Shown here piece by piece: positions 1-8,450 of a DNA stretch of 51,175 nucleotides. The stretch covers positions 1 to 51,175 of the forward strand of contig JAJDAG010000128.1 in NCBI GenBank assembly GCA_029262005.1, given 5' to 3'. Source of the DNA: Candidatus Zhuqueibacterota bacterium. Its GTDB lineage: Bacteria > Zhuqueibacterota > Zhuqueibacteria > Oceanimicrobiales > Oceanimicrobiaceae. Position numbers and translations under genes: made by a program. The notes beneath the pieces are model-generated. The model saw only the letters and a program-made list of their open reading frames with translations, was not told where the DNA came from and did no database searches. Positions within the stretch are counted from its first letter, which is position 1; every line of letters starts with the position of its first letter.

Positions 1-846
1 AACCCCGCGTTCTCTGCCGGCGTGAGAAATCTGCTGAAGCACAGTCAAAGTAGTTCAACTCCAAACGCCGTTTGCGCACTTCAGCGCTCGTGCTAAAACA
101 GATTCCTCCAGCGCTGGGAAACGCGCTGTTCGGAATGACAAGCACCGGCACTATCTCCCTCTCGAGGGAGACAGCTTAGAGCTCGCAGAGCGAAAAGCAG
201 AGGGAGGTCTTCGTGCCCAGCTGTAATTCAAACCACCTGTTACGGATTTCCCGGTGTATGTAGTGCACGCTTCAGCGTGCTTTTTCATTCAAACCACAAA
301 TTTCCGCAACCTAAAGACCGCTATTAGAAAAATAAATACAGTGCTGGTTCAGCCGTAAGGGGCCGGGCACGCTGAAGCGTGCACTACATACTTTTTCCCC
401 TTTGTTCACAGTCCAAAGCTTCTGTCGGGCAACCAGTTCAGGGCACTTACCACCAAACCGTACAAAACATCAGTTCGAACCCAGCATTGTTCCGCCGGTG
501 TGAGAAACGCGCTGCTCGGAATGACTACCGGTGGAAAATTGTCATGCCCGAGGTCTTTTGTCGGGCATCCGGTTCAATGCACAGAACTACCCTCCAAACC
601 GTTTTATCTTCAACAAACCAAATGCTGAACTTGCGAAACCAGTTCTTCTTTCTGGATTCCCGCCTGAAGATCGCGGGAATGACACCTTTAAGAATACTAC
701 CCAGTCCATATTCATTCATCTTTGGCAGGGCATCGTTTGTTTGCGGCATCTTATGTGACAAATTTGTCAAAGAGATTGAGTCTCTTCCGGGCAAGGACGA
801 TTCTCCGGTTAAATCATTCAATCGGATTTAATGTTTGGAGGCTTTT
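1..846. other. Repeat-rich intergenic region without a convincing gene
   Basis: No reading frame here looks like a protein: the longest one (379-831) has no ribosome binding site, no recognisable motif and runs through repeat sequence. The stretch holds degenerate copies of short phrases, for example the GCGCTGTTCGGAATGAC-like string near 123 and again near 510, and the TCGGGCAACCAGTTCA / TCGGGCATCCGGTTCA pair near 424 and 558. It also has a hairpin of the ATTCCCGC...GCGGGAAT type (656-663 pairing with 673-680), a common class of dispersed bacterial intergenic element. It reads as accumulated repeat debris. Confidence 0.6.
256..391. repeat. REPIN-like pair: perfect 25-bp inverted repeat
   Basis: Bases 256-280 and 367-391 are exact reverse complements over 25 bp, separated by 86 bp. 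Each arm contains its own small palindrome, GCACGC-TTCA-GCGTGC, so each can form a 6-bp hairpin and the two can also pair with each other. This is the architecture of paired REP elements (REPIN/BIME). A half-length relative, GCACGCTGAAGTGCG, occurs at 41018-41032. No transposase of the REP-associated type is seen in the window. Confidence 0.7.
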
Positions 847-1581
847 ATGAATATTTATTATTCAACCAAGGATGCGAACTACTGGATGTCATTTTTTGAA
901 AACGTGCTGTATGGTCATGAAAACAGCGGTGTGGCTTTGCGGCCGGATTTGCTGGAGCGGGTGACTGCCGATAAGGCGACGTTTTCCACTAAGATTTCTG
1001 CCTATTTGAACCTGATTTCCGCGCAAAAGGAAGTGCAGTCTGAGCTGCGTCCGCTTAAGAAAAATGGATTCCGGCTACTGGGCAAAGTCCGCCACGGCCT
1101 GAACAGCCAATTGCCGGCTGAACAAAAAGAGGCAACTTTCAAGGCCTATCAGCTGGATCGCGAGGTCGGGAACAACCGTCCCGAAGTGCTGGCGGCCATG
1201 CGGACCGTGGTGGAGGCGGCGACTCAGGAAACGGATGAGCTTAAGAAACCGGCAGCCGAGCTGTTCGATGAGTTCAAGACTACGTATGAGAGTCTGCAAT
1301 CGGTCATGGAGCGCGAGATGGGGGTGCAGGCAGATTTGCTGGAAAGCCGGCGCGCCATCCGTGATGCCATCATGGCAAACCGGGTGTTGCGAAGCCAGCT
1401 CACCTCATATTTGATTACGGTATTGGCAGATGATGCGCACGACGCCAAACTCATCGATTATGGTTTGCGCCGCAAGTTTGCAATTGACACCCCCCCGGCG
1501 AGTCCGGCTGTGACCCTGGTTGAGGAAGAGGAGGCGCCGGTAACACCGGTGACGCCCGTAACGCCAGTGACACCGGAGTAG
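847..1581 (+). CDS. Hypothetical helical protein with Pro-Val-Thr repeat tail
   Basis: I do not recognise this 244-residue protein. It is rich in charged residues and Leu/Ala and is probably mostly helical. It has no signal peptide or membrane segment. The tail is an acidic patch followed by tandem PVT triplets, probably a disordered end. The ATG at 847 is chosen over a TTG at 835 because a TGGAGG ribosome binding site (836-841) sits five bases before it. It stands alone between the repeat-rich start and an inverted-repeat hairpin. No enzymatic motif is visible, so no function is proposed. Confidence 0.75.
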   Translation: MNIYYSTKDANYWMSFFENVLYGHENSGVALRPDLLERVTADKATFSTKISAYLNLISAQKEVQSELRPLKKNGFRLLGKVRHGLNSQLPAEQKEATFKAYQLDREVGNNRPEVLAAMRTVVEAATQETDELKKPAAELFDEFKTTYESLQSVMEREMGVQADLLESRRAIRDAIMANRVLRSQLTSYLITVLADDAHDAKLIDYGLRRKFAIDTPPASPAVTLVEEEEAPVTPVTPVTPVTPE

Positions 1582-1598
1582 GCAAGGGTCTATTTTAT

Positions 1599-1624
1599 TC
1601 TCCCTGGGAAGAATCCCGGGGAGA
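1599..1624 (+). terminator. Hairpin downstream of the PVT-tail gene
   Basis: An 11-bp stem (1599-1609 with 1614-1624, one G-T type mismatch) closes a four-base loop 18 bases after the stop codon. A-rich or T-rich flanks are weak and there is no clean U-tract, so it is either a poor intrinsic terminator or an mRNA 3'-end stabiliser. Confidence 0.4.
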
Positions 1625-1651
1625 GCGAATGTTTGTCATTTTCGCGCATCT

Positions 1652-1750
1652 GCCAGAAATGACTAATTTCACTTCCGAGGCCTCAGGCACGTCAAATGTA
1701 ATCGTAGTGGTCGGGTTGAACGGGTTGGGGTGATTCTACATCAGGATGTA
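1652..1750 (-). pseudogene. Relic of a FlgD-like / T9SS-type C-terminal sorting domain
   Basis: On the minus strand, reading from 1735 downward, the DNA encodes NHPNPFNPTTTITFDVPEAS and then a strand ending KLVISG. NPFNPTT followed by an I-x-F strand is the hallmark start of the FlgD-Ig-like C-terminal domains that mark secreted proteins in many FCB bacteria. An in-frame TAG (1738-1736) stands exactly where these domains usually carry Gln before the Asn, and the frame loses the family pattern after VISG. No exported protein precedes it. It is therefore a decayed fragment, not a working gene. The match is by eye only. Confidence 0.65.
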
Positions 1751-1928
1751 AGTTCTATTTAGTGTCACGATTGCTGGTTTTCAAAGCAGGGAGCACAATT
1801 TTGGTATCACAAATATTGCAAATTACCTGCGAATTGCCGCAAATTAAATGTAACTCCAATTGAAGTTTAAACAACCCCGAAACCGAAATTCTTAAACCCT
1901 CGCGTAAAAAATAGAATCGCCACATCGA

Positions 1929-1965
1929 AAAAAGCCCGGCCGCAAAACAAGTGGCCGGGCTTTTT
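1929..1965 (-). terminator. Strong intrinsic terminator after the selenocysteine tRNA
   Basis: GCCCGGCC (1934-1941) pairs perfectly with GGCCGGGC (1953-1960) around an 11-base loop, flanked by an A-tract on one side and a T-tract on the other, giving up to 13 paired bases. Read on the minus strand it ends in a run of U a few bases after the tRNA 3' end. Its symmetry means it could also stop transcription coming from the left. Confidence 0.88.
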
Positions 1966-1969
1966 GTTG

Positions 1970-2064
1970 CGGGAATGTGTGGGAATCGAACCCACCTATC
2001 CAGACATAATCTGGACACAACGGTTTTGAAGACCGCGGAGGCCACCAGGCACCCATGCATTCCC
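1970..2064 (-). tRNA. selC: tRNA-Sec (anticodon TCA)
   Basis: This 95-base gene folds as a bacterial selenocysteine tRNA. The acceptor ends GGGAATG and CATTCCC pair and are followed by discriminator G73. The anticodon stem GCGGT/ACCGT encloses the loop CTTCAAA, giving anticodon TCA, complementary to UGA. A long variable arm is present (TCCAGA-TTATG-TCTGGA), and the T arm reads GGTGGGTTCGATTCCCAC. The extended D arm and the length fit tRNA-Sec rather than tRNA-Ser or a suppressor. The CCA end is not encoded. A strong terminator follows directly. Its partner elongation factor, selB, lies 33 kb away in the same window, supporting real UGA recoding in this organism. Confidence 0.95.
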
Positions 2065-2189
2065 GGAAGAAATGTCAGGGCGTAATATACGGATTATTTG
2101 GGAAAAGGCAAGAGCTGGTTATCCGCAAAAATCCTGCTTGCAACTATGAGGAGAGTACACGGTGAGAAAAACACGACAACTTAAAACTT

Positions 2190-2231
2190 GCCGAGTTGCA
2201 GTAGTGGAACTCGGCTTAGCGAATTTTTCGC
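2190..2231 (+). promoter_or_regulatory. Two successive hairpins upstream of the radical SAM gene
   Basis: GCCGAGTT (2190-2197) pairs perfectly with AACTCGGC (2208-2215), and four bases later GCGAA-TTT-TTCGC (2219-2231) forms a second small hairpin with an internal T-run. They lie about 140 bases before the GTG start at 2368 in the 303-base spacer between selC and the radical SAM gene. They could belong to a leader RNA or be two separate terminator-like structures. I recognise no riboswitch class here. Confidence 0.35.
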
Positions 2232-2367
2232 AACTTGACATTATGACTTAAAAAGACGTACCTTTGTCGTTCTTCTCGTTCATTGACTCTGCACTTTATG
2301 TCGATTAATGGAAGAATGACTTTCTAAAAAATGTTTATGAATCTGGAGCTTCATTAGGCAACTAACA

Positions 2368-3378
2368 GTGACTAACAAAACAAAAATATCACAGACCGCG
2401 CACAGCGCCGCACAAATCCCGTTTACAGGTCTGGACTGGGTTTGGTTTTACCCGGCAGGCACATTGTGCAATCTGGAATGCGCTCACTGCCTGGTGAGCG
2501 CCAGCCCCGAAAGCGAGGTGCTATTGCCACTGGATACCATTGAAATTGAAACAGCGTTACAAGAAGTCGTGCTGCACCAACAAGGCCGGCCGTTTCAAAT
2601 TGGCATGACCGGCGGCGAAGTATTTTTGCTTAAGGCACAAAAATACAATCAACGACTGTTCCCGATGATAGAGACTTGCCTGGCTTATTCCGACATTCTG
2701 ATTCTGACCAACGGTTTGCTGGCAGACGACATTACATTGCAGCGGCTCAAGGCCATTGAAGCGCGTTCAAAACACAGTATCAGATACCGCATCAGCCTGG
2801 ATGGCGCAAGTGCCGAGACCAACGATCAGATTCGGCAGTACCGCGGTGGAAGACCTACTTTTGAGCTCATTATGCAAAGTTTGCAACGATTTCAAGCGAA
2901 CGGGGTTTACCCGACGCTCGCCTATACTTATGAAAGTTCAGGGAAGGCCGCTGACGTCCTGATTCGGGCTGAGGCATTAAAGCAAGAATACAAAACTCTG
3001 CTGCAGAAATTTGGCTTAATAGACCTTGAACTCGTGGCAATTCCATTTTTTGATCAAGGCGCTGAAACCGTAAGAAGAGACCGTACAGGCATTCCACACA
3101 TTGAGTCACCAGGCATCACCAATCATTGTATCGCGACGTACACCAATCGTGCTTACGACTTATTTCAGTGTTCCTACGGACGCTCCTTTGCCAAAGAAGT
3201 AACCGGCAAAACGGGCTGGTATAAATGTCCGGTTCTGCCGGCGAAACAGATTGCCGAGGCGGCTCTTATCGGGCGGTCTTTTTCGGAGTCTGCCTGCACC
3301 ATAACTATAGAGCACCCGCAATGCATAACCTGTTTCACCGCTGCGACCCAGGGCACCGGCATGAGTTGCAGCGGTTAG
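2368..3378 (+). CDS. Radical SAM protein with Cys-rich C-terminal region
   Basis: The 336-residue product carries the radical SAM signature CNLECAHC (Cys34, Cys38, Cys41) that binds the catalytic 4Fe-4S cluster. A GMTGGE SAM-binding motif near residue 85 and an ISLDGAS strand typical of the MoaA/SPASM branch follow. The last third has several cysteines (NHC, FQCSYG, YKCPV, SACT, QCITC, MSCSG), suggesting auxiliary iron-sulfur ligands as in SPASM or Twitch domains. It starts at GTG because no in-frame ATG lies upstream; the ribosome binding site is weak. It sits between selC and an outer-membrane receptor. No adjacent precursor peptide was found, so the substrate is unknown: a peptide maturase, a cofactor step or a sulfatase-maturase-like role are all possible. 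Confidence 0.85.
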   Translation: MTNKTKISQTAHSAAQIPFTGLDWVWFYPAGTLCNLECAHCLVSASPESEVLLPLDTIEIETALQEVVLHQQGRPFQIGMTGGEVFLLKAQKYNQRLFPMIETCLAYSDILILTNGLLADDITLQRLKAIEARSKHSIRYRISLDGASAETNDQIRQYRGGRPTFELIMQSLQRFQANGVYPTLAYTYESSGKAADVLIRAEALKQEYKTLLQKFGLIDLELVAIPFFDQGAETVRRDRTGIPHIESPGITNHCIATYTNRAYDLFQCSYGRSFAKEVTGKTGWYKCPVLPAKQIAEAALIGRSFSESACTITIEHPQCITCFTAATQGTGMSCSG

Positions 3379-3565
3379 CAAAAAGCGGAGTAACAAAATT
3401 TCGCAGCGAATAAACGGCAAGCGAGCAACTGCCACTGCCATTATTGCGCACAGAATTCAACCGGCATTCCTGCCCAAAAAGTCAGTGGGAATAAAAGTGC
3501 GGTTTCTCAGGTCTAATTACCGGAAAATTGCACCAGTACAAAACTCAAGATTTTTGGAGGTATTG

Positions 3566-6016
3566 ATGAAAAAGTCTATTTATGTTATCGCAATCTTGCT
3601 GCTTGTAATAACATCTGTTGAAACATCCGCACAACCACAGCAAAGGCGCGGAGGAAGCATCAGTGGCCACGTTATTGACGGCGCCCTGAACACATCGGTG
3701 GAATACGCCAATATTGTTTTATATAATAAACAAGACAGTGTTCAAGTTACCGGAACCATCACAGATCCCGACGGCAACTTTAACCTCCCAGGCATTCGCC
3801 GTGGAAGTTATTTCATTTCAATTCGTTTTGTCGGCTATCGCACGCAGGTGATCAACGACATTGAAATAAGACGGGGCAAAGCAAATATCGACTTGGGCGA
3901 TATTCCTTTGAAACAATCGGCCATCCAACTGGAGAGTGTGGAACTGCTTGCCGAACAAGCGCCGGTGGAGTACCGCATAGACAAAAAAGTAATCAATGTC
4001 AGCGGCCAACACACTGCTGCCTCAGGCACGGCGGCCGAGGTTTTGGAAAACGTACCCTCTGTTACAGTAGACATTGAAGGTAACGTTAGTCTTCGCGGCA
4101 GTGCCAATTTTACCGTTCTTATCGATGGCAAGCCAACGGTTTTAGAACCCAATGATGCATTGCAGCAAATTCCGGCCAGTACCATAGAAAACATTGAATT
4201 GATCACCAATCCCTCAGCAAAACATGATCCGGACGGCACATCAGGCATTATCAACATCTTACTGAAAAAAGGCCAATTGCAAGGACACAACGGCGTTGTG
4301 AACATGAATGCCGGCCTTGAGGACAAACATGGTGGTGACTTCTTGCTGCAATTCCGCCGGAAAAAAATCAACACCCACATAGGAGCAAATTACAACAAAC
4401 GGTTCAACCCGGGCACTGCCTACCGCGAAAATCGAACTTTGAGCCAGGGTACAACTTCGTTAGTATTTTCCAATGGGGATTACCGACGCGGAAGAACATC
4501 CTACGGACTAAGGGCAGGAATCGAGTTTGATGTAAGTTCTCGTGATAATCTGAGCCTCGGTTTACGCTATGGCGACAGAGCAATGGAATGGGGCTCTGAG
4601 CTCGATTATGATGCATGGACAGAGCCATCTAACGAGGCACATTTGCTTTACCTGAGTCTGAATGACCGCAAGATCTCTGGAAAGTTTTACTCCGTTAATA
4701 TGGATTATCAACACCGCTTTGCCGGAAAGGGACATAAAATTTCAGGACAGGTTAACTATAGCCATAGAGCCACTGGCGAAAAAGCCATTGACGAACTCCT
4801 TGATACGGAACAAATAATTACCAGCGGCAGACAAACCACAGAACAAGGCCCCTCAGATCGAACCCGCCTCAAAATTGATTACACATTACCTTTACAGAAA
4901 AAAAATAAAATTGAAGCAGGTTATCAAAGCCGCTTAAATAACTGGAAAGATGTTAACGCCCTGAGCGATTTTGATCCAGTGCAAAACAGTTATATAAGTA
5001 ATCCCCTTTTTAGCCATAACACCGACTATCGGCGGAACATTCACTCACTTTACGCACTGTATGCCGGGGAGATCGGGCCATTTGGGTATCAGGGCGGCAT
5101 TCGCGGTGAATATACAGACCGCCGGGTTGAACTGATTGATGCAAGACAACCGGACACCATACAACCTTTCGTTATTGACCGCTGGGATTATTTCCCCACT
5201 GTCCATGCTTCGTACAAATTTACCGACGGCAGGCAAATCATGGCAAGTTATGCACGCCGGATTGAACGTTCGAGAGGTTGGTATCTGGAACCGTTCGAAA
5301 CCTGGACCGATGCATACAACGTTCGTACAGGAAATCCAGCTCTAAAGCCCGAATACATCGACTCGTATGAATTGGGTACACAAGCCTATTTCGGCAGTAC
5401 ATTGATTTCCACCGAGGGTTACTACCGAGTGACGCACAACCAGGTTGAACGAGTCCGCAGTGTTTATAGTCCAGATGTAACGCTGCATACGATCGAAAAT
5501 GTAGGTACGGATTATTCGCTCGGTATCGAGTTTATGACGAATATAGATTTGTTGAAACGGTGGAATATCAATGCCATGGGCAATTTCTACAATTACAAGA
5601 TTGAAGGTCAATTATATGGAACGGACTTTTCGCGAAGCAGTTTTAACTGGAACATGAGGTTCAACAATTCTATTAGCCTGGGCAAATCTACCAAGCTGCA
5701 AGCCAATGCCATTTACAACAGCGCATCGGTTTCCTCGCAGGGAAGTCGTGATGGATTTTATCTGGTTAATCTTGCAGTAAAGCAGGATCTTCTTGGCAAA
5801 AACCTATCGATGACGTTTCAAATCAACGACATTCTGGGCACGGCCAAACATCACTACGTTTCAGAAGGGCCAAACTTCTTCTCACTGAGCCATTTCACAA
5901 GAGAGTCCCCTGTTGTCATGTTAAATCTACGCTACAATATCAATAATTACAAAGCAGAGCGCCGGCGGGAGAACGGACATGGTCGGGAAGACTCTGAAGA
6001 AGATGGAGCGTTCTAA
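3566..6016 (+). CDS. TonB-dependent-receptor-like outer-membrane beta-barrel protein
   Basis: The 816-residue protein begins with a signal peptide ending near TSAQ. A CarboxypepD_reg-like beta-sandwich (about residues 30-110; ISGHVIDG, then GSYFISIRFVGYRT) follows, then a plug-like domain (about 130-235; VLENVPSVTVDIEGNVSLRG, ending GTSGIINILLKK), then a long barrel with alternating aromatic strands. This is the layout of the outer membrane beta-barrel family common in Bacteroidota and relatives. The ATG at 3566 follows GGAGG by five bases, so an upstream GTG at 3485 is rejected. It ends only 43 bases before ygeY and is probably co-transcribed with it, which suggests uptake of a compound feeding the YgeY/YgeW/HydA pathway. 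Substrate unknown. Confidence 0.88.
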   Translation: MKKSIYVIAILLLVITSVETSAQPQQRRGGSISGHVIDGALNTSVEYANIVLYNKQDSVQVTGTITDPDGNFNLPGIRRGSYFISIRFVGYRTQVINDIEIRRGKANIDLGDIPLKQSAIQLESVELLAEQAPVEYRIDKKVINVSGQHTAASGTAAEVLENVPSVTVDIEGNVSLRGSANFTVLIDGKPTVLEPNDALQQIPASTIENIELITNPSAKHDPDGTSGIINILLKKGQLQGHNGVVNMNAGLEDKHGGDFLLQFRRKKINTHIGANYNKRFNPGTAYRENRTLSQGTTSLVFSNGDYRRGRTSYGLRAGIEFDVSSRDNLSLGLRYGDRAMEWGSELDYDAWTEPSNEAHLLYLSLNDRKISGKFYSVNMDYQHRFAGKGHKISGQVNYSHRATGEKAIDELLDTEQIITSGRQTTEQGPSDRTRLKIDYTLPLQKKNKIEAGYQSRLNNWKDVNALSDFDPVQNSYISNPLFSHNTDYRRNIHSLYALYAGEIGPFGYQGGIRGEYTDRRVELIDARQPDTIQPFVIDRWDYFPTVHASYKFTDGRQIMASYARRIERSRGWYLEPFETWTDAYNVRTGNPALKPEYIDSYELGTQAYFGSTLISTEGYYRVTHNQVERVRSVYSPDVTLHTIENVGTDYSLGIEFMTNIDLLKRWNINAMGNFYNYKIEGQLYGTDFSRSSFNWNMRFNNSISLGKSTKLQANAIYNSASVSSQGSRDGFYLVNLAVKQDLLGKNLSMTFQINDILGTAKHHYVSEGPNFFSLSHFTRESPVVMLNLRYNINNYKAERRRENGHGREDSEEDGAF

Positions 6017-6059
6017 CGGACACCACATATTTTGACGTAAAAAAATGGGGTTAACATAT

Positions 6060-7241
6060 ATGCAAGACATGCTGCAAAAGGCCAAGGCAATCGAACAGGA
6101 GCTGATACATTTTCTAAAAGATGTGGTCAAACTCCCCCTTGGCAGCGGTAAAGAGGGCCCGGTAATTGAGCGAATGAAACAGGAAATGCTAGCCATAGGC
6201 TATGATGAAGTAAAAATTGATCCACTGGGAAATCTCTTTGGCAGAATCGGTAGCGGCCCCAGAGTGTTGGCAATCGACGGTCACTGCGATGTTGTCGATA
6301 TCGGCAATCTCGACAATTGGGAAGTCGATCCAACCGGTTGTGAAATCATTGATGGCAACATGTTCGGCCGCGGTACCTGTGATCAAAAAGGCGGCTTAAC
6401 CAGCGCAATCTATGCCGGAAAATTGCTCAAAGATATCGGCATGCCGGAAGACCTGACCCTCTGGGTGGTGGCCTCGGTTATGGAGGAAGATTGCGATGGC
6501 ATGTGCTGGGACTATATCGTTAAAGAAGGTGGATTTAAGCCTGAAACCGTGCTTATCACAGAACCAACAAACCTCAATATTTATCGCGGCCAAAGGGGCC
6601 GCCTTGAAATGAAAGTGCAGACAGCAGGTGTCTCCGCACACGGCTCAGCACCGGAACGCGGGGTAAATGCCATTTTCAAAATGGCCAAAATTCTTGAAGA
6701 GATAGAAGCGCTGCATCCGCGTCTCAAAGATGATGCTTTCCTTGGAAAAGGCAGCGTCACCGTGTCCGATATTCAGTCCGGCTCGCCGTCTTTGTGTGCA
6801 GTTGCAGATTCATGCACCATTCACCTCGACCGTCGCCTGACCGCAGGCGAGACCATCGAGTCTGCACTAAATGAAATTCGTTCACTGCCGGCGTTCAAAC
6901 AAGCGGGTGGTAAAGCCTGGGTGCCGGACTACAAAGCCAAAGCTCATACCGGCCTGGAATACAGCATGCAGTCCTATTTTCCGACCTGGGTTCTCGATGA
7001 GAATCACCCTGCCCTGCAAACAGCCGTCCAGAGTTATAAGAATATTTTTACGCAGGCGCCAAAGGTGGATAAATGGACATTTTCAACCAATGGTGTGACC
7101 ATCATGGGCAAGCACGGCATTCCAACCCTCGGTTTCGGTCCGGGCAATGAAGTCCAGGCGCACGCACCGAATGAGCGTATTCCCATCGAGCATTTGCACA
7201 AAGCCGTGGCGTTTTATACTGAGTTTGTGCGGAATTATTAA
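6060..7241 (+). CDS. ygeY: YgeY-family selenium-metabolism-linked M20 hydrolase
   Basis: The product (about 393 residues) is an M20-type zinc hydrolase. Visible metal ligands are GHCD near residue 74, RGTCDQKGG near 106 and the MEED pair near 141, with TEPTNL and a late histidine in NEVQAHAPNE. The overall sequence matches the YgeY family, a conserved member of the gene sets that travel with selenium-dependent molybdenum hydroxylases and anaerobic purine/ureide breakdown. The exact substrate is not established; deacylation or amide cleavage is the family expectation. I prefer the ATG at 6060, preceded by GGGG nine bases away; the ATG at 6045 would add five residues. It follows the receptor gene closely and precedes ygeW. 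Confidence 0.88.
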   Translation: MQDMLQKAKAIEQELIHFLKDVVKLPLGSGKEGPVIERMKQEMLAIGYDEVKIDPLGNLFGRIGSGPRVLAIDGHCDVVDIGNLDNWEVDPTGCEIIDGNMFGRGTCDQKGGLTSAIYAGKLLKDIGMPEDLTLWVVASVMEEDCDGMCWDYIVKEGGFKPETVLITEPTNLNIYRGQRGRLEMKVQTAGVSAHGSAPERGVNAIFKMAKILEEIEALHPRLKDDAFLGKGSVTVSDIQSGSPSLCAVADSCTIHLDRRLTAGETIESALNEIRSLPAFKQAGGKAWVPDYKAKAHTGLEYSMQSYFPTWVLDENHPALQTAVQSYKNIFTQAPKVDKWTFSTNGVTIMGKHGIPTLGFGPGNEVQAHAPNERIPIEHLHKAVAFYTEFVRNY

Positions 7242-7255
7242 AGGGCGAAATTGTC

Positions 7256-7290
7256 GAATTGTGGTGTTCGCGATCCTGACACCACAATTC
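7256..7290 (+). terminator. Perfect 12-bp hairpin after ygeY
   Basis: GAATTGTGGTGT (7256-7267) and ACACCACAATTC (7279-7290) are perfect complements around an 11-base loop, 14 bases after the ygeY stop codon. There is no U-tract behind it, so it may stabilise the ygeY mRNA end or mark a processing site rather than terminate fully. It separates ygeY from ygeW. Confidence 0.5.
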
Positions 7291-7413
7291 ACAGAGAAGC
7301 CAAACCTGCATCAATGCTTGCAATTTTTACCTCTCATTTGTACATTTGTCAATAATCAAACACAGCATAAGTTCCCATGAAAATATCACTCCTAACACTA
7401 CAAAGGAGCATTG

Positions 7414-8394
7414 ATGAACACTTCACTCAAAGGCAAAGACTACATTTCCACCCAGGACTGGAGCAATGATGAAATCGAAATCGCACTCGAAACTTCGGCT
7501 GACTTAAAAGAAAAATTCAAGAACGACATCCCGCACCGCTACCTGGCTGACAAAACAATCTTTCTATTCTTTTTTGACAAATCAACGCGCACGCGTAATT
7601 CATTTGAAGCGGGCATCACGCAGCTAGGCGGACACGCACATTTTATTGAAGCGTCAACTTCGCAGGTGGCGCATGGTGAAAGTCCAAAAGACACGGGCAT
7701 CATCTTATCATCCTATGGCCATGGCATCGCCATTCGTCACGATCTGCTGCCGGGCGAAGGAAACAGCTACATGCGCGAAGTTGCGCAACATGCAGACAAA
7801 CCCGTGCTCAACATGCAGTGCGACATCGATCACCCGTGTCAAACTCTGGCAGATTTAATGACCATCCGCGAGACGTTTGGCAACGATTTGCGTGGTCGCA
7901 AAATAGCCGTTTCCTGGGCATACGCTCCCTCTTACGCCAAACCCATGTCAGTACCGCAAGGGTTAATCATGCTCATGACCCGTTTCGGTATGAATGTCAC
8001 ACTGGCGCATCCGCCTGAGTACAAGCTAATGGATGAACCCATGCAGTTTGCCAAAGAGAACGCAGAAAAGTCCGGGGCCAAATTCGAGGTAGTGAGCACA
8101 ATGGAAGAAGCATTCGAGGGCGCGGATATTGTCTATCCAAAAAGCTGGGGCATCGAATCGCTTTTTCACAAGCCTGAAGAAGCGCTGAAAATTTCGAAAA
8201 AATACAACCACTGGATTTGTGACGAGAAATTAATGCAGCAAGCAAAAAGAGATTCCATTTACATGCACTGCCTGCCGGCTGACCGTGGGCATGAAGTGAC
8301 TGACGCTGTAATCGATGGACCGCACTCGGTGGTTTACCAGGAAGCTGAAAATCGGCTGCACACGGCCAAGGCACTCATGGCATTAACGATGTAA
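7414..8394 (+). CDS. ygeW: YgeW-type knotted carbamoyltransferase
   Basis: This 326-residue protein belongs to the aspartate/ornithine carbamoyltransferase superfamily. It has the carbamoyl-phosphate loop DKSTRTRNSFEAG near residue 56, a central PCQTLADL segment and the HCLPADRGHEV motif near residue 288. Features such as the SQVAHGESPKDT loop and overall similarity point to YgeW rather than to ArgF or PyrB. YgeW proteins are conserved neighbours of YgeY and hydantoinase in selenium-hydroxylase gene sets. A likely role is phosphorolysis of a ureido compound to carbamoyl phosphate, but this is inference. The ATG at 7414 follows AAAGGAG by five bases. No carbamate kinase gene is seen nearby. 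Confidence 0.88.
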   Translation: MNTSLKGKDYISTQDWSNDEIEIALETSADLKEKFKNDIPHRYLADKTIFLFFFDKSTRTRNSFEAGITQLGGHAHFIEASTSQVAHGESPKDTGIILSSYGHGIAIRHDLLPGEGNSYMREVAQHADKPVLNMQCDIDHPCQTLADLMTIRETFGNDLRGRKIAVSWAYAPSYAKPMSVPQGLIMLMTRFGMNVTLAHPPEYKLMDEPMQFAKENAEKSGAKFEVVSTMEEAFEGADIVYPKSWGIESLFHKPEEALKISKKYNHWICDEKLMQQAKRDSIYMHCLPADRGHEVTDAVIDGPHSVVYQEAENRLHTAKALMALTM

Positions 8395-8450
8395 CGGTTT
8401 GACCTATTATCTATAAAAAATTGCTATCTCAACACTAATTTAAGTAAAAT

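Noticed and set aside
466-500. tRNA-like TTCGAACCC string
   Set aside because: No cloverleaf can be built around it.
379-831. 150-codon plus-strand frame in the repeat-rich start
   Set aside because: It runs through repeated phrases, has no ribosome binding site and no protein-like pattern; three overlapping frames are equally long.
3379-3565. Selenoprotein extension of the radical SAM gene
   Set aside because: The gene ends at TAG, not TGA, and no conserved frame continues.
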